From positions 76,724,028 to 76,788,027 of the forward strand of contig NC_088295.1 in the NCBI RefSeq assembly GCF_032854445.1: DNA of 64,000 nt, in the 5' to 3' direction. Below the pieces are notes generated by a model. The model did no database searches and was not told the DNA's origin. It saw nothing but the letters and a program-made list of their open reading frames with translations. This DNA comes from Liolophura sinensis. Its lineage: Eukaryota; Mollusca; Polyplacophora; Chitonida; Chitonidae. The position numbers were made by a program, and so were the translations under genes. Position 1 is the first letter of the stretch, and each line of letters starts with the position of its first letter. Shown here piece by piece: positions 26,801 through 38,100 of this stretch.

Positions 26801-27248
26801 TGGTTAAGTGATCTGAACGCGCTGTGGCAAGCACAATGTCCCACAGGTCCAATACTTGTCTCGTAATGCCAGCAACAAGTGTCGTCAGGGGAACTGGAAC
26901 AGCTCTGACTGGTTTACTATTTTACTTTTGAGCAGCGGAGATCCCAACGATAGGGCACACACAGAGTCCTCCAGCTTTAACTTTCAAGAAGTAGAGAACC
27001 CGTCTAACCGGCCAGCGACTTCCGAAACGACCAGCGACAACCAGCCAGTCATCTCCACCTCTCCTGATCCCGTGATTGGGGAAGATCCCTCGCCAACCGG
27101 CAAACAGCCCGGGGCCAGACGCTCGCTGCTTGAAGAACTGTACAAAAACTATAACATTCCCAGGGCCGGTAATTCCACGGACCCCGGGACGATTTACTCG
27201 AATGACAAGGTGAAAGCGAGTAAGGCAGCTGCCAGAGCGGAGAAGTAA
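14735..27248 (+). CDS. Gene 2: receptor-like protein with an array of truncated EGF modules (22 exons)
   Basis: I do not recognise a named orthologue. Exons: 14735-14822, 15516-15551, 16383-16517, 16970-17107, 17541-17681, 18121-18270, 18603-18716, 19639-19767, 20287-20394, 20614-20748, 20940-21047, 21306-21431, 21821-21931, 22236-22358, 22824-22931, 23478-23591, 23872-23991, 24448-24567, 25204-25338, 25689-25748, 26031-26124, 26936-27248. The joined frame is open for 901 residues. Signal peptide 1-26; first cysteine-rich module; three EGF-like modules; twelve short modules; one full six-Cys calcium-binding EGF; a Gly/Ser linker; transmembrane helix about 771-794; tail 798-901. Every ectodomain exon is phase 1-1, so modules could be gained or lost without frameshift. 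The start is the ATG at 14735 because it leads straight into a hydrophobic leader ending AASA|Q. Function is inferred as a cell-surface receptor or adhesion molecule. Exon joins are read by eye and lack transcript support. Confidence 0.85.
16383..16517 (+). CDS. Gene 2 first cysteine-rich module (family 'head' domain)
   Basis: Pattern [30 protein letters not shown]-x12-C. It has six Cys with EGF-like spacing, but no calcium motif and no N-T-x-G-S. The same module, with a 'FCFD/FCYD' and 'ECQC' core, is the first domain of gene 3 (32595-32717) and gene 4 (56242-56102), always directly after the leader. Confidence 0.82.
18603..24567 (+). CDS. Gene 2 array of 12 short EGF-like modules, 11 with four cysteines
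   Basis: Twelve consecutive phase 1-1 exons of 36-45 codons (18603, 19639, 20287, 20614, 20940, 21306, 21821, 22236, 22824, 23478, 23872, 24448). Each starts with the calcium-type D-x-[DN]-E-C and keeps C2, C3 and C4 in the form C-x(4-6)-C-x-N-T-x-G-S-Y/F-x-C. The usual C5 and C6 are replaced by a Cys-free stretch ending near 'NG'. Only the 22236 exon has six Cys, with unusual late spacing. In a canonical EGF, C5-C6 closes the C-terminal loop, so these modules would have only the C1-C3 and C2-C4 bonds (inference). The calcium site residues look intact. Confidence 0.85.
18745..18934 (-). repeat. SINE copy inserted just after a gene 2 exon
   Basis: Reverse-oriented: tttattta tail, 'ggtgttttacgccgtattca', 'catccgctggttgctgcaag', 'gtacggccggagaggaagcc' and 'agcatgagctggactt'. 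It starts about 30 bp after the donor at 18716 and separates that exon from the 84-bp repeat array derived from it. Confidence 0.9.
18958..19320 (+). repeat. 84-bp tandem repeat derived from a gene 2 exon end
   Basis: Unit starts at 18958, 19042, 19126 and 19210, with a partial copy from 19294, are spaced exactly 84 bp. Each carries a block like 'cttgaaccactaccaggtaa', close to the last 30 bp of the 18603-18716 exon ('ctcgaaccactcccaggtaa'). Since 84 is divisible by three, the array reads open in the exon's frame ([14 protein letters not shown]). There is no sign that it is spliced into the mRNA. Confidence 0.85.
19850..19985 (+). repeat. Diverged SINE copy in gene 2 intron
   Basis: Contains 'tggattcctccggct', 'aaagctgaccgcc', 'ataggtgaaatattcg' and 'aaataccaatcaaatgaata', a degraded version of the common SINE. 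Confidence 0.6.
22236..22358 (+). CDS. Gene 2 module with unusual C5-C6 spacing
   Basis: D-L-N-E-C ... [25 protein letters not shown]. It is the only unit of the array with six Cys. Five residues separate C4 and C5 where EGF normally has one, so it may be an independently regained pair or a degenerate full EGF. Confidence 0.75.
25204..25338 (+). CDS. Gene 2 membrane-proximal calcium-binding EGF
   Basis: Complete six-Cys [36 protein letters not shown]. The ending 'FVS..GDG..C' matches the last EGF of gene 3 (42045-42179) and the 3642-3782 exon of gene 1, so it is the conserved membrane-proximal module of the family. Confidence 0.88.
26031..26124 (+). CDS. Gene 2 transmembrane exon
   Basis: Phase 1 in, phase 2 out. 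Encodes DDTQK, then a helix [12 protein letters not shown] followed by Ile/Val, then R-R. The donor is 'aggag|gtagac'. Confidence 0.88.
26714..26741 (+). CDS. Gene 2 possible alternative short-tail exon
   Basis: The acceptor 'atttcgtgcag' at 26712-26713 is in the correct phase after the transmembrane exon. It would encode R-K-Q-R-S-S-S-P-E and then tag at 26739-26741. The start resembles the gene 1 tail (RERKQ). Using it would exclude the 26936 exon and give a nearly tail-less receptor. No transcript evidence. Confidence 0.4.
26936..27248 (+). CDS. Gene 2 long cytoplasmic-tail exon
   Basis: The acceptor 'ttttgagcag' (exon from 26936, or 26933 if the preceding ag is used) joins the phase-2 donor as S-G-D-P-N-D-R. 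The tail is Ser/Thr/Pro-rich and contains [12 protein letters not shown] (Y-x-N at 27142-27150) and GTIYSND (Y-x-N at 27195-27203) before the taa at 27246. LLEELYKN resembles LQEMYSN of gene 1. Confidence 0.75.
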
Positions 27249-28120
27249 CTGTCGTTTGGGATCGTCAGTGTTGTAATTCTTATTTACAATCTCGTCATCG
27301 ACTGCTTGGTTATCTGACATATATTTACCACAAATGGCATTTCAATTGTAGAATATATATAAATATATGTATAAATATGGAAGACTCAAAAGCATATTAG
27401 TATAGGTTTTGGTTAGATTTGTTATTCATTAACGTCAAAAGAATTGCTTGCTGTCGGTAAGCGGTGGCTTATCTGCCTTGATACAAAGAATTTCGCTCCT
27501 CTGATAACATGCGTTGATGCCATTTTGTGGGACAGAGTATTGTGACCTGTGCTTCTTACACATATTTATTGTTATACTTTGCGTTTATAATGTCATCTTG
27601 GGACATTTCGTTAAAATTAATATTCCATGTGGATTTCAACATAATACCATTTATTCATATTAATCCCATTTTGTTCAAATTTGAATTACATTGTGAGATT
27701 ATATTGGAGCACTTGTAAGGTGCTTTTGTGCAATTATGCTATTATGCATGAATTGGTGTACTTTCAGTTGGGTTAACAGTATTTGTCATCTTGAAAATGT
27801 TTGGGTTTGTTTTTTCCCTTATATATTTTGAGTGGATTCCTTATTTTTATTAATATAAAACTGTTTAGCATGACCATTGACAAGCAGTGACTTTCTCTGT
27901 AACTGTACTTACAAGTCCTTTCAGGATATTAAATTTGAAAACTGTTCATCTCCTTGTTACTTTCCTCCGTTATTTATTGCTGTATTTTTACCGCCTGTTT
28001 TTCAGATGTCATTGGTTGATTTGTTTTCACTTATACGATGGTGGTCACCTTTATGGCCAGAGTAATCTACCAACCTTTCACAAAAAATATCGTCCACTTT
28101 TCTCACGTGTAATGTAATGG

Positions 28121-28194
28121 TTTTATTTATTTTTTTATTTCACTTGTGATTTACGCCGTACTCAAGAATATTTCACTTATACGACGGCGGACAG
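28121..28194 (-). repeat. SINE 3' fragment
   Basis: 'tttatttatttttttattt' tail, then 'tttacgccgtactcaagaat' and 'tttcacttatacgacggcgg', reverse-oriented. A second scrap ('ttcacttatacgatggtgg') lies just upstream near 28025. Confidence 0.8.
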
Positions 28195-28624
28195 TAAGTT
28201 TAGTCTGTAAGCCAAACTGGTGAAAGACATATGGCAGTACACGTGATAAGAACATCTAAGCGGTTCATTGGCACCAAGGTCACGATAGCACCGAGGCCAG
28301 AAGAATTTCTACATTTCCCGGTACGATTCTATGCCTAATACTTGTACGAATAATTTATGTCGTGTATTAGGTCATCTATTTAATACAAAAACAGTAGTTT
28401 ACTTAATACTGTGGATACAAACAATCTAAGTCTTAATCCAGTGTCCAAAAAATGAAATTAAAATGGCTTTGATATTGATGGTCTCCTTCTACATTACCGA
28501 ATACCAGAGATACGTAGCGTGCTAGAACCTTGTGATGAACTGCTTTTGTCTGACACTTGAATATTTACCACGGGTACCTAAATATGTCCTTATCACGTGC
28601 TTTTCAATATAATGTAAACAACAC

Positions 28625-29035
28625 ACTAAAGGCCGGTGGTTTACTCTAACCAATCCGGTTTCATACAAAGCTGATAGCTATCGTGTTAAAGTTTGTCAAC
28701 AACGTACCAAAGGAGAGTGGTTGACTCTGACCAATCCGGTTTCTTCCACAGCTGATAAGCATCATGCGAAAGTTTGTTAGCAACATACCAAAAAGGCCAG
28801 TGGTTTACTCCGGCCAATCCAGTTTTCGCCACAGCTGATAGGCATTATGCGAATGTTTGTAAGCAACATACCAAAGGCCGGTGGTTTATTCTGACCTATC
28901 CAGTTTCCTCCAAAGCTGATACGTTAAACCCCAAGTACTCAGCACTCAGTCCAAAGCTGATCATTATATTGGTTTAGTTTGTCAGCAACATAGCAAAGGT
29001 TCGTTGTTAACTCAACAGCTGATCACTATCATATA
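28625..29035 (+). repeat. Tandem repeat, unit about 81 bp, four to five copies
   Basis: The block 'aaaggccggtggtttactct', then 'gaccaatccggtttc', 'cacagctgata' and 'gtttgtnagcaacatacc', recurs from about 28629, 28709, 28791 and 28872, with a decayed copy near 28990. Confidence 0.85.
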
Positions 29036-29319
29036 GGCTAAACAGAAATTCTTAATATGGCGTTAGACAACAATATACTAAAAAAAATAGTCTTAACATG
29101 GTTGGCCATATCATCTAACGGTTTGCTTCGGAATACAACTAGCCTTTATTCATGTAACGAGGATCGATTTGGTTAGAGCTATAGAAGGTTTATCACATTT
29201 CTGAAAAAGTGAAGCAATTTCTCTCCAGAGGGATAAATTCCACCAACAGATCTCCGTCATCTTAATACATGATTACACCTTTAAATCAATAGAAAAAAAT
29301 AAATACATCAATATTTATT

Positions 29320-29445
29320 TATCAGTTATAGCATTTATTATTTATCATTAAACGCCATACTCAAGAATTTCTGTACAACCACAGAGGAGGTCAATTTTAT
29401 GGGTGGAGGAAACCCGGATACCTGAGAAAACCCATTGACCTTTGA
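29320..29445 (-). repeat. Diverged SINE copy
   Basis: 'tttatcattaaacgccatac', 'tcaagaatttc', 'tgggtggaggaaacccgga' and 'gagaaaacccattgacc' form a degraded reverse-oriented copy. Confidence 0.65.
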
Positions 29446-31679
29446 CAATTCACCACCGGAAATGAACACTATACTTGTGGAAAACAAGTAGTCCACAACG
29501 AACGTTAGAGTGTGCAAATGGTTACAGAAGTGTCGTCAACAGTTTATAGTTACAGTCGTGAAAATCTACAAATTTCCTTTCCACGACCAGTATTGAATTG
29601 TCACCTGGTGAAAAACAATGTCTTGTCGCATAACTTCGAGACAACCAAGTCTATGGGTGCCATTTATTATTGATTCAAAAGTGTGTTACCACTTAAACAT
29701 GCATATGGTATTAACGTTAATAACCTGAACTAAATTCCCATTAGTCTGTTATTGACATAAAACTGATTTTGCCATAATGTCGACGTAACAGACTCTTGTG
29801 AAAGGAATTCTTTTCATGCCAGGATATGCAGCGCATATGTGATGTAAAAAATGTTTACTGCTGCCTATGTCTAAATAACATGTCCAATTTTCATGGCTAC
29901 AGACCTTTACCTGTAGCGTCAATATTACGTGATAGCGGGTCAGCATTTAGTGACAGCTAAGCGTTTCCCCAGGCCTAATCATATATATGTGTAATGTTAT
30001 GACACACGATCTGCACCGTGCTAATATGCCATCCACCAGTTCATTTATCAAAAGATGGAAAAACTTAAACCTTTTATCGAATTATATGGTGAGACTTAAT
30101 TTGCCCGATCACGTCAAAAGGTGAGATACACGACATAAAAAATGAACTTAATCCAATCAATTTTTATTAAGTTGTGCTAAGCATAATCATAGTAGAAACG
30201 CGAAGAATAATATTTACATCAATAGTAAAAACGACTGTACGCACGACTTGTCTAAACTGGTTTTCAGCCTATTCAGTGCATTCCTAAACATGTTATCTGA
30301 ATATTTACTTTATATATTATAATAATTCCCTCACATTTCACATGCGCAAGGCTGTATCAGCGTATTTCACGAAAGTATATTTTTATACGTTGGACCAGTT
30401 AATCTTCTATACAGCTCACGAGGTTAGAGAAGAACAAATGATTGAGTTCCAGCATGCAACACAGACCCACACACGCTGCTCGAAGACATATCGACCTAAA
30501 CGAGATTTAAGTCTATCAGATCGTCTCTTTGACGTTTTACTGTTACCGACATATGTTGAGAAAATGTAAAGATAAAATAAAGAAATAAAAATATATGTAC
30601 GACGCCAAAATGACTGAGCGATGTGGCAAGCATAAGCTAAATCACTGCTAGGGAGTCGATATTGACGGGTATCGTGTAAGTTATAGCAGTCTCCATACAG
30701 CCTTTCCCTATCCCTCATGTCCATGACAGAGAAAGGGGCTGATTATTAGGCTAACCTGTTAAACCGTGAATAATGACTCATCCGAGCAAACCGTATATAT
30801 TTTCCCTTACCTTTGGCTATAACTTCCATTGTTTTAATGTGATTGTATGTTAAATGTGATGACAACACATTTTTTGGAGTAATTCTAGACAAGTAACGTA
30901 TTATGTATTACATTTAACATCATTGCATATATTTTTTACCTAAATCTGTTTAAGCCATGGTGCTAGGGGGCCAGTAAATGGCTACTTTTTAAGCCTTTAA
31001 GAAGAGTTAGAATAAAACCCTAACTGGGGTAAATTGACAAGAGGCCGTATTACAACGGTTACGTGTGACCATTTGCCAACTGTCACACTGTCGTCGCTGC
31101 TCCGGAATTACTCTTTATGCTGTACGTTTTTAATTATACTATGATACATAAGTGTTTCTTTTCTATTTTTATGCGAGGATTCTGTTTCTAAAATACACAT
31201 TTAAGTTCTTTTTTAATCAACTTATGGTCGAGGCATCAGCTGATAACGTATGTCTACGTGTATCAACCAGTTTCTCTGGTAAATAACTTGGCAAAACATG
31301 AAACAAACGATTCAAAGTAAAATTCTTCAAGGAGTACATAAAAAAATTCGGAATAACCTAGGAACTTGTCGAGATGGACAGGGAGTCTAAAAAAGCGGTC
31401 TTCAAAGCCTGAGCTGATCTTGTGAACCTATATAGTACGTGTGAAGTTTTGTTCTTTTCAAACAGAATTTTGATTAGCAACATAAAATTTGTACAAATTT
31501 TCGTCAGAGAAAACATAACTGTCTACCCCTTAAATACACATGAAACGTTAAAGGAAAGTATTTGTGCGGCAAATGTACGTTAAAATGCATGCACAAATCT
31601 TTTAACACCCAAAGTCGCTCCACGTGTGTGAATTGACAAATGAAAATGCTGCGCTAAGTTCGCATTATACTATTTCAGT

Positions 31680-31840
31680 TTAGGCGTAGTTACATGTGTA
31701 GTTATATATACCAGCGGTATAGGCATAGTTGTGGGTGAAGTTATATACAACAGTGGTGTAGGCATAGCTATAGGTGAAGTTATATATGTATACAAGTGGC
31801 GTAGGTGTAGTTACAGGTGAAGTCATATATACCAGTATTG
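31680..31840 (+). repeat. Tandem repeat, unit about 40 bp, four copies
   Basis: Variants of 'taggcatagttataggtgaa' followed by 'gttatatataccagtggtg' occur four times in a row about 200-350 bp upstream of the gene 3 start codon. Confidence 0.75.
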
Positions 31841-32040
31841 CACGGGAAAAACGGCATCTGGTAATGAATACATGAATATAGACGGGGACTTGACGATAAA
31901 AACTCGTCATTCGTCTCGCTTGACTGAGGCCTGATTGAAGGGTAAAATCGACTGTAGGGATCAGACGCTCATTAGACAAGCATGGGGTATGCACACAACC
32001 ACATCGATGTCAACAGTACCGGCTCCCCACACCATCCATA

Positions 32041-32113
32041 ATGGAAGCTGATATCCCCATGTTTATATTTGTTTGTTTCTTCACCATTCTTACGACAAAA
32101 GTGGCGTCTCAGC
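32041..32113 (+). CDS. Gene 3 signal-peptide exon
   Basis: ATG at 32041, then hydrophobic [13 protein letters not shown] and VAS|Q. The donor 'cagc|gtaagt' is phase 1, matching genes 2 and 4. The downstream exon joins as P-C-N-G-G. Confidence 0.83.
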
Positions 32114-35100
32114 GTAAGTACGAGTTTGATCCGTTTATTTATCAGGATACAGTAGAGGTTAGTTTGATGAACCGGTCATACTGTGTCAAAACGTTTGATG
32201 AATAAACCGTCATTAAAATTTAGTCGAAAGTCACTTAGCTGGAAATAAATATAGTTTCTAATTAATAGATAGCCAAATTCAGCGAGTCGTTACAATAAAT
32301 TAAACCGCGTAAGTCGAGATTTTGTTTATATGCATGACTAGTGGGGACAGCAACAGGCACATGTATGACGCTTTACATTCAATACTGCTTTTACTTTCAC
32401 TTTAGCGATAGACTGGTTATGAAACAAAGTGAGACAAAACAGTTATGGAAGAGTACGTGTTCTCTTTGCCAATATTTCAAGAGATATCGTGTGAGAAAGT
32501 CTAGTAATACATCAACTGAAGATATCTGTCTACTGTTGACTGTTTTGTCTGTATGAATAATTCATCTACTTTTTTATTTTTCGTCACGGCACAGCATGTA
32601 ATGGTGGACCATGTGGGGAAAATGCTGTGTTCTGTTTTGATGAAACCTCTGAGCAGTGGGAATGCCAGTGTGTGCGTGGATTTAAAAGTATCACGACAAC
32701 CAGAGTCAACTGCACAGGTGAGCACAGTTCAAAAGTCGGCCTCACAGGCAGCATTGAATGAGAAAGAAATAAAAAACGCGTTACTTGATTAATGTTAAAG
32801 CTGCTAACATTCCTTGGTTGAGCAGGATTGGTTAATGTGGGGTAATGTGACGGAAAAATGAGTTGTTCCAGAGATCCATAGGAGAAATTAAAGTACGTGT
32901 ATTAACACGTGTCACGTTTCAGTAATGTTTTATTTAATGACATGAGGCTAAAATAGCATCTCCCAATCAACACTCTAAAAAAACTGAAGCTTTGGTTGAT
33001 TCTTACTGCTGAGCATTAGTAAATATGTACATCTATATTTAAAGCGCAAATGACTTCATCTGTATTTCACTTCTTTGTGAATTGGTCAATATCTCAAAGT
33101 ACATGTGCACAATATTTCTACACAAACCACAAGAATTGAAGCTTTTATTCCCTTTTTGTTCAAAGCGTAATGTTTTTACTAAGCTTAACACCGCCCACTT
33201 ACACGAATGTCAAAACCCGCTTTATGAAACCGGTTCACCATGCATGCATGTCTGTTGTATTTAGTTTCTTATTCGTTTAGCAGGATGTAAGCTGCAATGG
33301 AAGTCTCCATGTCGTGTGATCAGGCTAGTTTACAGAATAGAGTCTATCATTAGGCCCTTGCATGGTCACGAAGGTTTAAACGAAAAAGTACAGGGTCCGC
33401 TTTCTGAATATGCTTTTCTTTCGTCTGATGAAAAACACACTTTTTCGATAAATGCCAGTCGGCAGTGAATGAAATATCTCTACTACAGACAGAAGAATCA
33501 TACATTGTGTTGCCATTCACCTGAATACAACTACCATCATCAACTGCATGCGTTACATCTGAATACATGCACCATCATCAACTGCGTGCGTTACATCTGA
33601 ATACATGTACCATCATCAACTGCGTGCGTTACATCTAAATACAACTACCATCATCAACTGCATGCGTTACATCTGAATACATGTACCATCATCAACTGCG
33701 TGCGTTACATCTAAATACAACTACCATCATCAACTGCATGCGTTACATCTAAACACATGTACCATCATCAACTGCGTGCGTTACATCTGAATACATGTAC
33801 CATCATTAACTGCATGCGTTATATCTGAATACATGTACCGTCATTAACTGCATGCGTTACATCTGAATACATGTACCATCATCAACTGCGTGCGTTCCAT
33901 CTGAATACATGTATAATCTTCAACTGCGTGCGTTACATCTGAATACATGTACAATCATCAACTGCGTGAGTTCCATCTGAATACATGTACAATCTTCAAC
34001 TGCATCCGTTCCATCTGAATACATGTACAATCTTCAACTGCGTGCGTTCCATCTGAATACATGTATAATCTTCAACTGCGTGCGTTACATCTGAATACAT
34101 ATACCATCATCAACTGCATGTGTTACATCTTAAAAATATCCACAGGGAATACACAACTAAAACAATGTGGACAAATGTTTGTAGTTCAAGGCCCGGTGTT
34201 ACAGCTAATATGTTATAGTAGGGTCTATACGGTAGCCAAATCGACACAAACTCCAGACAATAACCGACAGAAGTTAACTGCATGGCAACAGGGGGTTCAC
34301 AGGGATGGCTTATATCTTTGCTCCGACAATGAGATGTTCTTTACATCTATATGGTCTTAACATTTTCAGTGGTAAAAAAATAATTGTTGTCACTGTGATA
34401 TTTTTGTCATGCATATTAATGCGACCAAGGTTCATTTTCTCTTTATTTGTCCTGCAAACTGTTGCTGTATTTATTTATCAATTAAAGTTACAATTAACTG
34501 CAGAGGACTACTCTCAGCCACCCTGGAGCTGCTTTAGTGCGATGTATGATGTAATGATAAGAATGTATTCTTTTTAGGTATTTTGGAAGAAAAATGAGAC
34601 CATTGTATTTTCATAATATCAACTTGTTTAACTATATATATTTGTTTAATAAATAATAAAAAATAGAACTGATCCTTATGACAAAACGAAAATATAATCA
34701 CGATTTAACACCACACTGGCATTGTTTCAGTTACATCGTGACTAACATATTAGAACCAGGAAACAGTTTGACATGATAATGACAGCATCCAAATTCACTA
34801 CAAATAAGAATACAAACGTTTTCGAAAATCACACAAAAAATATAGTTCTCACACAAACTACAGAATCGCCGGCAACGCTGTCAAACAATTGAAATAATGA
34901 GCCAACTGACATACGGAACACAGAGGCGACGGCAATAGTATGTTTTAATCGATAAGGACATACTGTATTCATCATGGGAGAGCTCAAGGTTAATCGCCTT
35001 TTACATCAAGCCTGCCTAGAGCGCTGGTGTTCTATTCTGTTTACCTTGAGGGCCCTACAGGGAATGACATAGATAATTTAGACCCAGGCGTTACACTTTA

Positions 35101-38100
35101 CAATAACTGCTAAAGATTAACGGGTTCAAGGTATGTTTATTTTTCAAATACACGCGTTATTATTATTTTTTTTTGATAAATACATCGATTTATTTTATAA
35201 ATGCATACATTTATTCTGTAAAATAGTGCAATCATTTGTGTAATAAATTCGATGTATTTGTTGTTTAAACGGAGTGGTTTAAGGCTTTCTATGCATATGA
35301 CCAACATTATAAAGGAGTCTTATTATCAGTTGTTGGATAAACATGTTTAAGTATGTTACAATTAAACATTATGTAAGTTTATTATCTGTTGACAGGATAT
35401 GGTTATCATGCGTTTAAATGTTAAACATTTGTTGTTGTTGTTTTTTTAGTGAAAAGAATAGGTATGAAGAGAGTGTTATCGGGGGTAATCTAAAAGTACT
35501 AGAAGTGTCACGATAACTTTGCGATAACACCAACATAATTCGGTAGCACCTCACTTAACGACATATCTCAGTTAGTTTTAATAAAAGATGTCAGTTCGTG
35601 CTTGATTACGTCTATTAAGATGATATGGCAACACGTTATTAGCTAGCTGTCACTAAAATGAAAATCACTTGAGGTCACATCCTGCGTAAAAGGCTTTTTA
35701 ATGTGACGTTTTAACCCAATAATCGGATGATGTCACGCGATTATATATTTATATAATTGTGGATTGGTCAGGCGCACGTAGATATGTATCAGTTAAGGAT
35801 ACATTATGTTTTGTTTTACCAAATTATGCGCGTACTTAACCATCTTACAGAAAGAGAAGAACTATATGCGGACACGTATACTATGCTGTTACTATATCAT
35901 TCATAGGTCTTTAACACCTTTGAACTATGCTTGAATTATCCTAAGCCACTTACATGGTATTTAACAGCTGACACCGTCGACACCGAAATAATGTTAAAAG
36001 ATACACCAAATGTGAAAATGGGAAACATTATGTTAAGAAAACAAACGCCATGTAACAATACATTTTCTTTACCTTCTTTATCCACCAGTGCATGTCCGCC
36101 CAGGGTGTACTTTTCAAAATTGCTGTATATTTCTCAGCGCAGCAACTTGTCACCTGGACAACCCTTTGTCTCCCATCTCCAATGGTTATAGGAGTATCTA
36201 AATACCACTTGTTTATGACTTAACAACACTACTCGGTTTGGCATGTCATCTGTTTATTTATTTATTTAATTAGTGTTTTACGCCGTACTGAAGAATATTT
36301 TACTCGTACGGCGGCGGTCAGCATTATTGTGGGAGGACACCAGGCAGAGCCCGGAGAAAACCCATGACCACCAGCAGGTTGCTGTCAGGCCTACACAGAG
36401 TCTGCTTTGGAGGCCATATTAAAATCTTTTCACTTAGATGTGTTCATTAGATACTACCATTTAATTAGTCTCCCCTGTTTGTCATGTCTGAAGCAGTCAA
36501 AATTATTGTTTTCCAGTGATATTGTTGAATCTAACACGTTATTCGTTGCCTCCAAATTTTCTAAGCATTTGTGTTAACAACTGACACTCAATAGAGTGTG
36601 AACATATACTTCAGTATGCAGTTATACAAACATTTTTTTTCACCAGATCTTTGACATGAGACATGGAATCTTGCATTGTGATTTACTTTAAGTAGTTCAA
36701 GTAACCCCATTTACTCTCTTAATTATCCGCATGGGGTTAGCATGCCCTATTACTCAGGAGTAGGAATCCTATTCTTGTCATTTCACCTGCTCCTTAATTG
36801 CAGCATGAAAATTAACCATCGCAAAATGTTGTGGTGTTGCCTCGCAATGTAATTGATGATTTGCTGGGATTCATCATCATCTTGGCAACTTGATGACAGC
36901 TGGGCGCATTTAGACTCGTGATCTGTATTCACTGTCTCGCCACAGTGTAAGTCAAATGTTGCATCTAGTGTTTCAATCATTGTTTGTATCCAATGTCTTT
37001 CTCCTGTAGACTTTGATGAATGCGCCGAGGATGTACACAACTGTGGCAATCACACCCGCTGTCGCAATGCTGTGGGATACTATTCTTGTGAGTGCTTGGC
37101 AGGGTTTGGACAACTGCACGCTGCGGAGGGTCTCTGGCATTGTTCAGGTAAACCACACTAAGAAAAATCTACACGTGTTTCCCCAAATTTTTTTTACAAG
37201 TTATTTACCTCATACGCTTTCCGCTAATCTTTCAAAATACTGCACATGTATTTCCTCTGGAATACCACACTGAGTCAACCCGAGGTAGTGATACAAAAAC
37301 AAGCAACGTATTATACTACTAAAAAGATTTATCGGTTGGTTCATAGACAACTGTGAGCATTTCTACCTTGAAATACAGAGGATCTGTACTCATTGTTCCA
37401 CGGCTGTCCTTTCATAGAAATTTTAAATATTCATAAAGAAGAATTTGCCATAAAAGCATTTTGTAAAAATACCTTTCTGTGACCGATTCTTCTTTTCCGT
37501 TTGGTACATAAGGTACAGTGCATATATAAATAATGCATTTATCTTCTATACAACGAAAACAAAAAATAATTGTGATGAAGACAGTACTTTGGAATTAATT
37601 ATGAGTGCGTCACTGTCTTATGTAAATGTGCTCTCCTAAACACAAAGTGTCGTTTGTATTGTGCTATACAATAGAACAGTCTACCCTGACTGCATTGGGT
37701 GCAGCCGTGTGCACATTTGCATGGGAGATGTGATGATTCGCGCCGGATACGCCAACAAAAATTGCAGTCACGTAAAGACAGTTAACATCTGCATTTTAAT
37801 TAACGTTCATATCAAATGGTTAATGTTTAAAAGAGTCATTTTGTGTTTATTCTTGTTTAGATTTTAATGAATGTGGTGCGTACCCGATGAACAACTGTGG
37901 TAACGGGACCGACTGTGTGAACACTATTGGAGGATACACATGTCAGTGTCATGAAGGGTTCAGAGAACCTCGCATTTCATTCGGACAGACCGTGTGCTCA
38001 GGTATTCCTCACATCATACCCACCATAACTCACCTTACACCTTACGTCCTCCTTACACTACCTTACACCTCATGTCCGCTATACACCGCCTTACACATCA

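Larger units (their letters stand above)
27249..32040. other. Intergenic region between genes 2 and 3
   Basis: No coding exon supported. It contains SINE remnants at 28.1 and 29.35 kb, an 81-bp tandem repeat at 28.6-29.0 kb and a short tandem repeat at 31.7 kb. The rest is AT-rich and featureless to my eye. Confidence 0.6.
32718..37009 (+). other. Gene 3 large intron
   Basis: A 4.3-kb intron without further EGF exons. It contains the 38-bp minisatellite at 33.5-34.1 kb and a SINE at 36.25 kb; the remainder is AT-rich with no structure I can name. Confidence 0.6.

Noticed and set aside
34061-34577. Two overlapping open frames of 99 and 90 codons in the gene 3 intron
   Set aside because: The first starts inside the 38-bp minisatellite; neither has EGF cysteines, a signal peptide or in-phase splice sites.
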